DNA from: Nonomuraea sp. SYSU D8015
GTDB lineage: Bacteria; Actinomycetota; Actinomycetes; Streptosporangiales; Streptosporangiaceae
NCBI RefSeq assembly: GCF_008065375.1
Contig: NZ_VJYI01000004.1
Span: 62,001-126,000 of the forward strand
DNA: 64,000 nt
Reading direction: 5' to 3'
The notes under the pieces were generated by a model that saw nothing but the letters and a program-made list of their open reading frames with translations, ran no database searches and had not been told where the DNA came from. A program made the translations under genes and the position numbers. Every line of letters begins with the position of its first letter. The first letter of the stretch is position 1. Of the stretch, positions 7,309-16,231 are shown in pieces.

Positions 7309-8365
7309 CTACCGGGCGCTGCGGGAGCTGCTGCCCGCGCCGCCGCTGTCCCCCGAGGTGGAGCGGGCCGGCCGCGAACTGCTGAACGCCGCGATCGCCG
7401 GGGAGGGGGTGCGACGGGGCCGCAGGGCCGCCTGGTGGAGCGCCCTGGGGCTGGGGCTGGCGGGCGCCGCCGCGGCCGCCGCCCTGGTCATCGTCCCCTC
7501 GGCGGTCCCGGTCGCGCCGCCGCAGCAGCAGCACAGCGTGCACGCCGCGCCGGACGGCAAGCGGTTCCTGCTTGTCGCCGCGACCTCGGCCGCGTCGGTG
7601 CCGGACTCCGGCACGTGGTGGGGGAGCACCCTGGTCGACGGCAGGCAGTTCCGCGCTCCCGGACAGGGCTACGTGCTGCGGCAGACCGAGTCCGTGGAGA
7701 CCTGGATCCCCGCCGCCCCGGAGGGCCGCACCTGGTACCGCCAGACCTACCTCGGTGCCAAGCCGGCGACGCCTCAGGACGAGGCGGCCTGGCGCGCGGA
7801 CGGGGCCCCGGCGACGTGGACCTACGAGCGAGCCGCTCCCGGGCTGATCACCAAGGATCGGTCACGCGGCCTCGTACGGGCCGCGCCCGGAAAGCCCGAG
7901 ACCCACTCCACCGAGGACTGGGACTTCCGCGTCGTGCTCGCCGGCAAGCCGCTGACCAAGATGAACGACCTGCCCGACACCCCTGAGGGCCTGCGGACGC
8001 TCCTCGGAGCCCCCGACGATCGGGCGACCGTCGACAACGCCGCACGCCTGCTGTTCTTCGCACCGGTGAGCAGCGAGACCAGGGCCGCCGCCTACCGGCT
8101 GCTGGCCTCGCTGCCCGGGGTCGACGCCGTCGGGCCGGTGACCGACGCGCTGGGCCGCCCCGGGCAGGCGGTCGAATACCGGTCCGCCGAATACCCCGTC
8201 ACCCCGTACCCAGGGGAGACGCGCACGCGGCTGGTCATCGACCCGGCCCGCGGAACGCCGCTGTCCATCGAGACCCGCTCGCTGGCGGACGGGCTGCTCC
8301 TGGAATTCACCGCGATCCAGGACACCCGCTGGACGAACGAGAACCCATTGGAGGGAACCAAGTGA
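7301..8365 (+). CDS. CU044_5270-type membrane-anchored protein, putative anti-sigma partner
   Basis: The 354-residue product has a short cytoplasmic head (MDDYRALRELLPAPP...EVERAGRELLNAAI), one membrane helix (ALGLGLAGAAAAAALVIV) and a long extracytoplasmic domain with FLLVAATSAA, TWWGSTLVDG, WRADGAPATWTYE. Proteins of this layout follow ECF sigma genes in Streptosporangiales. Binding of the head to the sigma factor is inferred from the gene order and the 8-base overlap; no zinc anti-sigma motif is present. GGAGG lies 6 bases before the ATG. The next gene overlaps its stop as GTGA. Confidence 0.75.
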   Translation: MDDYRALRELLPAPPLSPEVERAGRELLNAAIAGEGVRRGRRAAWWSALGLGLAGAAAAAALVIVPSAVPVAPPQQQHSVHAAPDGKRFLLVAATSAASVPDSGTWWGSTLVDGRQFRAPGQGYVLRQTESVETWIPAAPEGRTWYRQTYLGAKPATPQDEAAWRADGAPATWTYERAAPGLITKDRSRGLVRAAPGKPETHSTEDWDFRVVLAGKPLTKMNDLPDTPEGLRTLLGAPDDRATVDNAARLLFFAPVSSETRAAAYRLLASLPGVDAVGPVTDALGRPGQAVEYRSAEYPVTPYPGETRTRLVIDPARGTPLSIETRSLADGLLLEFTAIQDTRWTNENPLEGTK

Positions 8366-9258
8366 GATATCAGGCAATTGCGGTGGCTGGTCTGCTCGCC
8401 ACCGGCGTCGTCGCCGCACCCGCTCAGGCCGCCCCGTCGGAGGGCACGTACTGGCGCGTCGAGGTGACGCGCGCCGCCGACCATGATCGTCCGGTCGGCA
8501 GCGGCTACCACGTGACAGAGCGTTCGGTCACTGTCGACTGGCTCACGCGTGAGGGCACGGAATGGGCCGCCCATCGCAAGCTGGGGGCCTTCCCCAAGAC
8601 CAAGAAGGACGAGGCGGCCTGGCGGGCCGACGGTTCGCCGACCTCGTGGACGTACCGGACGGAGGGAATGAAGATCTCGCTGTCCACCAAGCCCGACAAG
8701 GGGTTCCTGAAGCGGGTGGACGAGGACGGGTTCCGGCTGGGCGAGAAGCGGGTGACGTACAAGCAGCTCCAGGCCCTGCCCACCGACGCGGAGGCGCTCA
8801 GGAAGCACGTCACCACGGAGGTCCGGGCCTGGATCGACGAGGCCGCCGAGGAGGCCAGGACCACCGACCCGAAGGCCGAGATCGACGACTGGCTGGTCAA
8901 CCTGGACCGGTACGTGGCCGAGCGCATGACCTCCCTGCTCTACGAGAACCCGGTGTCGTTCAAGGTCAGATCCGCCGCCTTCCAGGTGCTGAAGACCACC
9001 AAGGGCGTCAGCGACCTCGGCCGGGCCAAGGACCCGCTGAACCGGTCCGGGCACAAGCTCGCCCTGCCGGTCCCGTCGAGCAAGGGGACGACGGTGCTGA
9101 AGGAGCAGTTCATCGTGGACACCAGGACGATGACGCTGCTGGCCCACTACGTCGACCTCACGGAGGGGGGCAAGCCGGTGGGCGGCAAGAGCGGGGTCGA
9201 GACGTACGAGGTCGGCTGGACTGACGCGAAGCCGGCCATCCCCTCCGCGAAAAGCTAG
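8362..9258 (+). CDS. Secreted CU044_5270-related protein
   Basis: The 298-residue product has a signal peptide (AIAVAGLLATGVVAAPAQA) and a soluble domain related to the outer domain of the preceding protein. Both share the sequence EAAWRADG-P-(S/A)TWTY and the pattern of a late LLA(S)/L-TTKG-DLG-A...G block followed by a beta-strand that ends in an E-rich repeat. It has no membrane anchor. The GTG start overlaps the stop of the previous gene. Together the three genes form a sigma-regulator-secreted cassette, and the secreted member may be a ligand or decoy for the anchored one (inference). Confidence 0.7.
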   Translation: MRYQAIAVAGLLATGVVAAPAQAAPSEGTYWRVEVTRAADHDRPVGSGYHVTERSVTVDWLTREGTEWAAHRKLGAFPKTKKDEAAWRADGSPTSWTYRTEGMKISLSTKPDKGFLKRVDEDGFRLGEKRVTYKQLQALPTDAEALRKHVTTEVRAWIDEAAEEARTTDPKAEIDDWLVNLDRYVAERMTSLLYENPVSFKVRSAAFQVLKTTKGVSDLGRAKDPLNRSGHKLALPVPSSKGTTVLKEQFIVDTRTMTLLAHYVDLTEGGKPVGGKSGVETYEVGWTDAKPAIPSAKS

Positions 9259-9278
9259 CCGGCGCTCGCCGGTCGTGT

Positions 9279-12200
9279 TCACTCGAAGGGTTGCGCGGCG
9301 CCCGCGCCGAACTCGGAGGCGAAGAGGTCCTCGCCGAGCGCGCGGCGCACCGCCGCCGTGATGCGGTCGACGTCGCCGCGTTCGGCGGGCGGCAGCGGAG
9401 CGCCCGCGGAGGCCCGCGCGGCCGTGGCCGTGCCGAGGAGCCGGGCAGCCCGGTGGTGCCGGCCGGCGAGCGCGTGGGCCCCGGCGAGCCCTTCCAGGGC
9501 GAGCGCGATGGCCCGGGGGTCGCCGGTCGCGCGGGCCGCGGCGTGTCCTTCCTCGTGCAGGGCCATGGCAGCAGCGGCGTCGCCGCGCTGCTCGGCGATG
9601 AAGCCCAGCTCGGCCAGGATCAGCGCGGTCCCGTTGTCCGGGGCGATCCGGCGGTTCCAGTCGAGCCAGGCGCGCAGGTGCGCCTCGGCCTCGTCGAGCC
9701 TGCCCTGGCGGCGGGCGCCGAGCGCCAGGCCGATCTCGGCCATTTCCTGGGCGAGGGTGTTCGACTGCCGCGCCGCCCGCGCCAAGGCGCGGCGGTGGAA
9801 CTCCCCGGCCGCGGCGTGGTCTCCCATGAGCAGCGCGGTACGGCCCAGGGCCGACAGCCGGTACGACGTCTCGCTCCACAACCCGAGCTCCTCGGCCATG
9901 CGCAGACCATCCCGGCGCAGGCGCATGGCCTGATCGTAGTCCCCGGCGATCTCGGCCAGCGTGCCCAGCAGGTTCGCGGACTGGATCTGGCCCCACCGGT
10001 CTCCGAGGTCCCGGAACATCTCCAGGCTGTGCGAGCCGTCGCGTTCCACCATTGCCAGGTCGCCGCGTACCAGGGCGTGCTTGGCGCGGCTCATCAGCGC
10101 GGCGGCCACGCCCCAGCAGTCCTCCGAGGCGCGGAACGCGGCCAACGCCTCTCGCAGGCCTGGCTCGACGGCGGCCAGAGCGCCGAAGTCGATCGACGCG
10201 TACGCCCGAAGCCACCCCGCCATGGCGCCGGCCCCCTTTTGGGGTTCGGCCGGCTGCGGGCCGACGCCGGCGAGCATCGCCAGGCCCGTTCGCCAGCTCT
10301 CCGCCGTGGCCCGCGTCACGGAGGGGGCCGCGTCGCCGGCCTCCAGCGCCGCGGTCAGCGCCCGGCGTCCCTCGCCGAGCCGGCCTCTCAGCACCCAGTA
10401 CCAGGCCAGGGAGTTGACCAGGCGGATCGCCGCATCGCCGGCGCCCTCCTGGACCGCGCCGTCGAGGGCGGCACGCAGGTTGGCGGCCTCTGCGTCCAGT
10501 CGCCGCAGCCACCGCCGCTGGTCGTGCCCGCGCAACCGCGGCTCGGCGTGCTCGGCCAGAGCGGTGTAGTGATCGCGGTGCCGCCGCCTGACCAGGTCGA
10601 GCTCTCCCGCCTCATCCAGGCGCTCCACGCTGTAGGCGGCGATGGACTCCAGCAGCCGGTATCGGGGCGTGCCCCCGTCCTCCGCCATGACGACCAGAGA
10701 CCGGTCCACCAGGCGGCCGAGCAGGTCCGCGACGTCCGCCGCGGCCACGCCGTCGCCCGCGCAGACGCCCTCCGCCGACTCCAGCGTGCACCCGCCGGCG
10801 TGGACGGCCAGCCGACGCAACAGGACGCGTTCGGGCCCGGTGAGCAGGCTCCAACTCCAGTCGATCACCGCGCGCAGCGTTCGCTGGCGGGCGGGGACGT
10901 CGCGCTGCCGCCCCGCCAGCAGCCGGAACCGGTCGTCCAGCCGGTTCGCCAGCTCGTGCACGCCCAGCGTGCGGACCTTGGCAGCGGCCAGCTCGAGCGC
11001 CAGCGGGATGCCGTCGAGCCGGCGGCAGACCGCCTCGATCGCCTCGGCGTTGCCCGCGTCCAGGGCGAACTCCGGCGCGGTGGCCGCCGCCCTGGAGACG
11101 AACAGCCGGACCGCTCCGGACGCCTCCATACCGGCCACACCGGCGCCCGGAGCGGGGAGGTCCAGCGGCGGCACCGGCAGCAGCGCCTCGCCGGACAGCT
11201 CCAAGGGCTCCCGGCTGGTGGCCAGGACGCGCAGGCCGGGCGCGGCCTTGAGCAGCCGGTCGGCCAGGGCGGCGACGGGCTCGACGACGTGTTCGCAGCC
11301 GTCGAGCAGCACCAGCGCACGCTTGTCCCGCAACGCGGAGACGAGTCGTTCGACCTGGTCGGCAGGGCCGGCGCCGTCGTCGCGCAGGCCGATGGCGCAG
11401 GCGATCGTCTCGGCCAGCTCCGCCTCTCGTGCGGACCGTTCCAGCGCTCCCAGCTCGACCAGCCACACCCCGTCGGGTGCGTCGCCGGCCGCCTGCCCGG
11501 CCGCCTCCACCGCCAGCCGGGTCTTCCCCACGCCGCCCGGACCGGTCAGCGTCACCAGCCGTCCCTGCGCCAGCAGCGACGAGACGCGGGCGACGGCCTC
11601 GCCACGGCCGATGAGTTCGGTACGCGGGGCGGGCAGGTTCGTCCGCGGACCGCCGGCGGCCTCCGGCGCGCGGTCCTGCCCGGGAGCCTCCTGACGGAGA
11701 GCGGCAGGCGGCCGCAGCGCGGGGTCCTGGCGGAGCACCGCCTGGTGGAGGGCCACCAGTTCCGGACCGGGCTCGACGCCGAGCTCCGCATCCAGCAGGT
11801 CACGCAGCTCCCGGTAACCGGCCAGCGCCTCGGCCTGCCTGCCGGCTCCGTAAAGGGCCCGGATGTGCGCCGCGCGCAGCCGCTCCCGCAGCGGGTGGCG
11901 GGTCACCAGGTCGCCGAGCTCCGCGGTCAACAGGCTGTGCTCGCCGAGGTCGAGCCGCGCTTCGGCCTGGTGTTCCAGGGCGACCAACCGCTCCTCCTCC
12001 AACCGCGCGGCCGGTGCGCGGGCGAACTCCAGGTCGGAGAAGCCGGCGTAAGCCGGACCGCGCCACAGGGCGAGCGCGTCCGCCAGCAGCGCGGCCCGCT
12101 CTCGCGGGTCCTCCGCCCCGTACGCGCGGGCGACGAGCGCCGTGAACTCCCCGGCGTCCAACCCCGTCGGTTCCAGACGTACGGCGAACCCCGCCGGCTC

Positions 12201-12461
12201 CGACGTCACGAGATCGCGCCCGCCCGGCTCGGCGTCTTCCAGAGCCCGGCGCAGCTGCGACACCTTGGTCTGCAGGACCGCGGCGGGCTTGGCCGGCAGC
12301 CGCTCGCCCCACAGGTCGTCGATCAGCCGGTCGGCCGGGACCGGCCGGCCCCGGCGCGCCAGCAGGGCGGCGAGCAGCAGCCGGACCTTGGCCTCCGGAA
12401 CGCGCACGTCCCTGCCGTCCGCCGTCCACACCGCCAGCGGACCGAGCACCCCGAAGCGCAT
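9279..12461 (-). CDS. SARP/AfsR-like regulator with NB-ARC and TPR domains
   Basis: The 1060-residue protein starts MRFGVLGPLAVW with an OmpR-type winged helix (KVRLLLAALLARRGRPV, LPAKPAAVLQTKVSQLRRAL). A BTAD domain (LALWRGPAYAGFSD, RERLRAAHIRALYGAGRQAEALAGYRELRDLL, ELGVEPGPELVALHQ) and a P-loop NTPase follow, with Walker A GPGGVGKT (about 306-313), VLLDGCEHV and GLRVLATSREPLELSGE. The C-terminal half is TPR-like. It is a STAND-type transcriptional activator gated by NTP. The upstream intergenic region is shared with a divergent SDR gene at 12571, the probable target. A small CCGGCG/CGCCGG dyad separates its end from the gene at 9258. Confidence 0.92.
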   Translation of the reverse strand: MRFGVLGPLAVWTADGRDVRVPEAKVRLLLAALLARRGRPVPADRLIDDLWGERLPAKPAAVLQTKVSQLRRALEDAEPGGRDLVTSEPAGFAVRLEPTGLDAGEFTALVARAYGAEDPRERAALLADALALWRGPAYAGFSDLEFARAPAARLEEERLVALEHQAEARLDLGEHSLLTAELGDLVTRHPLRERLRAAHIRALYGAGRQAEALAGYRELRDLLDAELGVEPGPELVALHQAVLRQDPALRPPAALRQEAPGQDRAPEAAGGPRTNLPAPRTELIGRGEAVARVSSLLAQGRLVTLTGPGGVGKTRLAVEAAGQAAGDAPDGVWLVELGALERSAREAELAETIACAIGLRDDGAGPADQVERLVSALRDKRALVLLDGCEHVVEPVAALADRLLKAAPGLRVLATSREPLELSGEALLPVPPLDLPAPGAGVAGMEASGAVRLFVSRAAATAPEFALDAGNAEAIEAVCRRLDGIPLALELAAAKVRTLGVHELANRLDDRFRLLAGRQRDVPARQRTLRAVIDWSWSLLTGPERVLLRRLAVHAGGCTLESAEGVCAGDGVAAADVADLLGRLVDRSLVVMAEDGGTPRYRLLESIAAYSVERLDEAGELDLVRRRHRDHYTALAEHAEPRLRGHDQRRWLRRLDAEAANLRAALDGAVQEGAGDAAIRLVNSLAWYWVLRGRLGEGRRALTAALEAGDAAPSVTRATAESWRTGLAMLAGVGPQPAEPQKGAGAMAGWLRAYASIDFGALAAVEPGLREALAAFRASEDCWGVAAALMSRAKHALVRGDLAMVERDGSHSLEMFRDLGDRWGQIQSANLLGTLAEIAGDYDQAMRLRRDGLRMAEELGLWSETSYRLSALGRTALLMGDHAAAGEFHRRALARAARQSNTLAQEMAEIGLALGARRQGRLDEAEAHLRAWLDWNRRIAPDNGTALILAELGFIAEQRGDAAAAMALHEEGHAAARATGDPRAIALALEGLAGAHALAGRHHRAARLLGTATAARASAGAPLPPAERGDVDRITAAVRRALGEDLFASEFGAGAAQPFE

Positions 12462-12570
12462 GCCGTCACAGTAGCCGAGCGAAACGGATCCAGAAGCCCG
12501 CCACAATCCCGCCGAAAGACGCCTGCACCACTGTGGGAGCACTACCGGATCGCCATTTGAAGGAATGATC

Positions 12571-13332
12571 ATGACGCGATACGCAGGCAAGAAGGCCGTC
12601 GTCACGGGCGGCACGCACGGCATGGGACTGGCCATCGCCAAGGCCCTGGTGGACGGTGGCGCGGAGGTCCTGGTGACCGGCCGCAACGAGGCCACACTCG
12701 CGCGGGCCCGCGCGGAGCTCGGGGCCTCCGGGCACGCGGTGCGCTCCGACGCCGCCGACCTGGCCGACATCGCCGCTCTCGGGGTGCAGGTGGAGCGCAC
12801 GTTCGGCCGGATCGACGCGGTGTTCGTCAATCACGGCATCGCCGAGCTGGAGATGCTGGAGCAGGTGACGGAGGCGTCCTACGACCGCCACTTCGACATC
12901 AACGCCAAGGGCGCCTTCTTCACCGTCCAGCGGCTGACCCCGCTCATCGACGACGGCGGCGCGATCGTCCTCACCACTGTGGCCAACGACCGCGTGTTCC
13001 CCGGCATGAGCGCCTATTCCGGCTCGAAGGAGGCATTGCGGGCGTTCGCCCAGGTGTGGGCGGCCGAGTTCCTGCCCCGGCGGATCCGGGTCAACGCCGT
13101 GGCGCCCGGGTTCATCAAGACACCGACCATGGGCGTGGCGGGGCTGACCGACGAGGAGCGGGCCGCGTTCGAGAAGCAGGGCGACGAGCTGACGCCGCTG
13201 CGCCGCAACGGCACCGTCGAGGAGGTCGCCGCGGCGGCGCTCTTCCTGGCGTTCGACGCCACCTTCACCACGAACGTCGAGCTGGCGGTCGACGGCGGCT
13301 TCGCCCAGGGCATCACGGCGGGGGACCACTGA
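12571..13332 (+). CDS. SDR-family oxidoreductase
   Basis: The 253-residue protein has a Rossmann fold with VVTGGTHGMG (cofactor loop, residues 11-19), TGRN and the YSGSK catalytic Tyr/Lys pair. Two family positions differ: NHG replaces the usual NAG, and the catalytic Ser position reads VLTTVAND with Thr. The C-terminus VDGGFAQG is typical. ATG 12571 is preferred over ATG 12565, because AGGA at 12561-12564 is 6 bases from the former and touches the latter. It is divergent from the SARP regulator and overlaps the next gene at TGATG, so the pair is one operon. The substrate is unknown. Confidence 0.87.
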   Translation: MTRYAGKKAVVTGGTHGMGLAIAKALVDGGAEVLVTGRNEATLARARAELGASGHAVRSDAADLADIAALGVQVERTFGRIDAVFVNHGIAELEMLEQVTEASYDRHFDINAKGAFFTVQRLTPLIDDGGAIVLTTVANDRVFPGMSAYSGSKEALRAFAQVWAAEFLPRRIRVNAVAPGFIKTPTMGVAGLTDEERAAFEKQGDELTPLRRNGTVEEVAAAALFLAFDATFTTNVELAVDGGFAQGITAGDH

Positions 13333-13793
13333 TGTGGGACGACGCCGCCGACAGCCCCGACCCGTCGGTCGCCGAGCACGTCCGCCGCTACCTGGCCACG
13401 GACGGCCGTGACGGCTACCTGGAAGGAGGGACGACCAACCTGGTCCTGACCGTCAAGGGCAGGAAGTCGGGACGGTGGCTGCGTACGGGGCTGTTCTTCG
13501 GCGAAGACGACGGCCGCTACGTCCTGGTCGCGTCCGGCTCGGCAGTGACCCACACGCACCCCGCGTGGTACCTCAACGTGGAGGCCAACCCGGACGTAGG
13601 CGTGCAGATCCTCGGGGAGCGGTTCGCCGCCCGGGCGCGCACCGCCGAAGGGCCGGAACGGGAGCGGCTCTGGCGCATGATGACCGAGCTCGCTCCGGTC
13701 TACCGGACCTACGAGGCCAGGAGCCGCAGACGGATCCCCGTGGTCGTCCTGGAGCGCACGCCTGGTCGGCGGCCTCCGTCCTCTGACGTGTGA
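13332..13793 (+). CDS. Nitroreductase-family deazaflavin (F420)-dependent oxidoreductase
   Basis: The 153-residue protein matches the Ddn-like split-barrel family: LVLTVKGRKSGRWLRTGLFFG, YVLVASGS and HPAWYLNVEANPDVGVQILGERF are the diagnostic blocks that bind F420 or FMN. Length is normal for the family. ATG overlaps the SDR stop by one base, so it is translationally coupled to it. It ends immediately before the stop of the convergent cupin gene (TGATCA). Co-occurrence with an SDR suggests sequential reduction of a shared hydrophobic substrate, which is inferred only. Confidence 0.88.
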   Translation: MWDDAADSPDPSVAEHVRRYLATDGRDGYLEGGTTNLVLTVKGRKSGRWLRTGLFFGEDDGRYVLVASGSAVTHTHPAWYLNVEANPDVGVQILGERFAARARTAEGPERERLWRMMTELAPVYRTYEARSRRRIPVVVLERTPGRRPPSSDV

Positions 13794-14189
13794 TCAGGAA
13801 TCGAGCGCGTGTCCTGTCGTCACGTCGATGTGGCCGGGGATCTCGGCGTGGCGGTCGCCGACCGTCGGCGTCCCGGTGGGCTCGAACATGAGGATCGCGG
13901 CTCCGGCGGGCGCGTACGGCTTGTGCTCCGTACCTCGGGGCACGGTGAAGACCGACCCCTGGGGAAGCCGGACCGTGCGCTCCCCACCGGGCTCGCGCAG
14001 GGAGATGTGCAGCTCCCCGTCGAGCACCAGGAAGAACTCGTCGGTGTTCTCATGGACGTGCCAGATGTGCTCGCCCTCGACCTTGGCGATGCGTACGTCG
14101 TAGTCGTTGACGCGCGTGACGACGCGAGGGCTCCACAGGGCGTCGAAGGAGGTCAGCGCCTTGCCGAGGGCGACGGGTTCGTTGGTCAT
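13794..14189 (-). CDS. Single-domain cupin protein
   Basis: The 131-residue protein is one cupin barrel. Motif 1 is HIWHVHENTDEFFLVLDGELHI, with His, His and Glu as likely metal ligands, and motif 2 is VPRGTEHKPYAP. It belongs to the small stand-alone cupins often encoded beside regulators. The gene is divergent from the GlxA-type AraC regulator at 14242 with a 52-base gap, which makes it that regulator's likely target. Substrate is unknown. Confidence 0.85.
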   Translation of the reverse strand: MTNEPVALGKALTSFDALWSPRVVTRVNDYDVRIAKVEGEHIWHVHENTDEFFLVLDGELHISLREPGGERTVRLPQGSVFTVPRGTEHKPYAPAGAAILMFEPTGTPTVGDRHAEIPGHIDVTTGHALDS

Positions 14190-14241
14190 GAGGGAATCCT
14201 GGCCGGTTGGGCCCGCTCGGCGTGAGTGCTAGGAATCGCAT

Positions 14242-15240
14242 GTGACGCAAGAATCCTCTCAGCGGGGCCCGCATCGGGTCGTCGTGATCGTGGACGAGAA
14301 CTCCAACCCCTTCGAGCTCGGCTGCGCAACCGAGATCTTCGGCCTGCGCAGGCCCGAGCTCGGACGCGATCTGTACGACTTCCGCCTGTGTTCACCGAAG
14401 CCGCGCACGCTCATGCGGGACGGCTTCTTCACCCTCGCGGGAGTCGCCGATCTGGAGGCGGCCGAATCGGCGGACACCCTCATCGTCCCCAATCGTCCCG
14501 ACGTCGAGGTGCCGCGCCGCGCGGCCGTGCTGGCGGCCGTGCGGCGCGCACACGCGCGGGGCGCCCGCCTGGTGGGTTTCTGCAGCGGCGCGTTCACCCT
14601 GGCGGAGGCCGGGGTGCTCGACGGACGCCGGGCCACCGCGCACTGGCAGTGGGCGGACGCCTTCCGGGCCCGCTTCCCCGCGGTGCGGCTCGAGCCGGAC
14701 GTGCTGTTCGTGGACGACGGCGACATCCTCACGTCGGCGGGGAGCGCGGCGGCGCTCGACCTGGGGCTGCACCTCGTCCGGCGCGACCACGGGGCGGAGG
14801 TGGCCAACTCCGTCAGCCGGCGGCTGGTCTTCGCCGCGCACCGCGACGGCGGTCAGCGGCAGTTCGTGGAGCGGCCGGTGCCCGAGGTGACGGAGGAGTC
14901 CTTGGCTCCCGTTTTGGCCTGGGCCCAGGAACGGCTGGACGCCCCGCTCGCCGTGGCCGATCTGGCCGCCCGCGCCGCGGTCAGCCCGGCGACCCTGCAC
15001 CGCCGCTTCCGCGCTGAGCTGGGCACGACGCCTCTCGCGTGGCTCACCGGGGAACGGCTGGCCCTGGCGTGCCGATTGATCGAGCGGGGCGAGCCGCGCC
15101 TGGAGATCGTCGCACGGCGCAGCGGGCTGGGCACCGCCGCCAACCTGCGTGCGCTGATGCGTCGCGAGATCGGGCTCACTCCAGTGGCGTACAGACGCCG
15201 CTTCGGGCCGTCGGCGGGCGAGGGCCCGGTCGCAGGGTGA
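14242..15240 (+). CDS. GlxA-type AraC regulator (DJ-1/PfpI-like sensor domain)
   Basis: The 332-residue protein combines an N-terminal class I glutamine-amidotransferase-like DJ-1/PfpI domain (VVVIVDENSNPFELGCATEIFG, GARLVGFCSGAFTLAEAGVLDGRRATAHW, VDDGDILTSAGSAA) with a C-terminal AraC double HTH (LAVADLAARAAVSPATLHRRFRAELGTTPLAWL, LEIVARRSGLGTAANLRALMRREIGLTPVAYRRRF). The Cys in FCSGAF sits at the nucleophile elbow. GTG is preceded by AGGAAT. It is divergent from a cupin gene. It is one of four GlxA-type regulators in the window. Confidence 0.92.
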   Translation: MTQESSQRGPHRVVVIVDENSNPFELGCATEIFGLRRPELGRDLYDFRLCSPKPRTLMRDGFFTLAGVADLEAAESADTLIVPNRPDVEVPRRAAVLAAVRRAHARGARLVGFCSGAFTLAEAGVLDGRRATAHWQWADAFRARFPAVRLEPDVLFVDDGDILTSAGSAAALDLGLHLVRRDHGAEVANSVSRRLVFAAHRDGGQRQFVERPVPEVTEESLAPVLAWAQERLDAPLAVADLAARAAVSPATLHRRFRAELGTTPLAWLTGERLALACRLIERGEPRLEIVARRSGLGTAANLRALMRREIGLTPVAYRRRFGPSAGEGPVAG

Positions 15241-16110
15241 TCATCGATCATGCGGCCGCAGGAGCCCGAATCGCTCGGCGAATGCCGTGAGCTCCTCGCG
15301 CTGCCCGTCCGGCTCCGTGGCGGCGGCATTCACGACGATGCGGGTCACGCCTTGCGCCGCGAATTCCTCGACCCGTTCGGGGGACATGTCGATCGTCCCG
15401 AAGCGGGTGTACTCCAGCGTCTCAGGGTCGCGTCCGGCCTCGGCGGCGCTCGATCGGACGAGCTCCCATTGAGCGGCCCGCTCGTCCGGGTGAAGGGCAC
15501 CGCCGGGGAAGTAGCCGTCGCCGCGCCTGCCTGCGCGGCGCGCGGCCGCCCGGCTCGATCCCCCGATGTGGATCGGCAACTGCGTGACCTCGTGGGGCTT
15601 GGGGAAGCTGCACAGGCTCTCGAAGGAGAAGAACTCCCCGTGGAAGCTGACCCCGTCCTCGCCGCCGGCCCACAACAACCGCAGCACGTCGATCGCCTCG
15701 TCGGCGCGGCGGCCGCGGGTGGCGAAGTCGACCCCCACCGCGTGGGCCTCGTCCGGCAGAGCCCCCAGCCCTGCCGTCAGCAGCCGCATCCTCCCCCTGG
15801 ACAGCACGTCGATCGTGGCCAGACGCTTGGCGAGGATCACCGGATGGTGATACGGCAGCAGCAGAACGCCGGTGCCGAGCAGAATGCGCTCCGTGGCCGC
15901 GGCGACGAAGCTCAGGAAGTCGAGCGGATCGGCGTACGGAAGCGACGGCGGCAGCGGGTAAGACCCGGCCGTTGCCCCGGGATAGAGCACGATGTGCTCG
16001 GGCACGTACAAGGACTCGAAGCCGCACTCCTCCGCGAGCCGAGCGAAGGCCACGACCCTGTCGGGGTCCACCCCGTAATAAGGCGTGCTGTAGGTGACGC
16101 CGAACTTCAT
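15241..16110 (-). CDS. LLM-class F420-dependent oxidoreductase
   Basis: The 289-residue TIM-barrel protein carries family landmarks: FARLAEECGFESLYVPEH, LSFVAAATERILLGTGVLLLPYHHPVILAKRLATIDVLSRGRMRL, GLGALPDEAHAVGVDF, LPIHIGGSSRAAARRAGRRGDGYF and RIVVN near the end. Such enzymes transfer hydride with F420H2. The second ATG (16110, MKFGV) is chosen because GGGAGG lies 8 bases upstream of it but touches the first ATG at 16116. It is convergent with the GlxA-type regulator, with no gap between the stops. Confidence 0.9.
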   Translation of the reverse strand: MKFGVTYSTPYYGVDPDRVVAFARLAEECGFESLYVPEHIVLYPGATAGSYPLPPSLPYADPLDFLSFVAAATERILLGTGVLLLPYHHPVILAKRLATIDVLSRGRMRLLTAGLGALPDEAHAVGVDFATRGRRADEAIDVLRLLWAGGEDGVSFHGEFFSFESLCSFPKPHEVTQLPIHIGGSSRAAARRAGRRGDGYFPGGALHPDERAAQWELVRSSAAEAGRDPETLEYTRFGTIDMSPERVEEFAAQGVTRIVVNAAATEPDGQREELTAFAERFGLLRPHDR

Positions 16111-16231
16111 CGCCATTCCCTCCCAATCCGCTGCCCCCGCGACCCGGGCGCGCCCTCGGTCGCCGCCAGGCTAGAACCCTCACACCGGCGTCAAGGCAAC
16201 CTGCCACCCGAGACGAGGCGGCCCGCGGCCC

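Noticed and set aside
8092..10512. An 806-codon open frame on the minus strand
   Set aside because: It crosses two real genes in different frames and has low-complexity Arg/Gly/Pro composition. It is shadow coding.
9291..12560. A 1089-codon open frame on the plus strand opposite the SARP regulator
   Set aside because: It is an antisense shadow caused by high third-position GC. It is Arg/Gly/Gln-rich with no domain, while the minus strand holds a complete SARP/NB-ARC protein.
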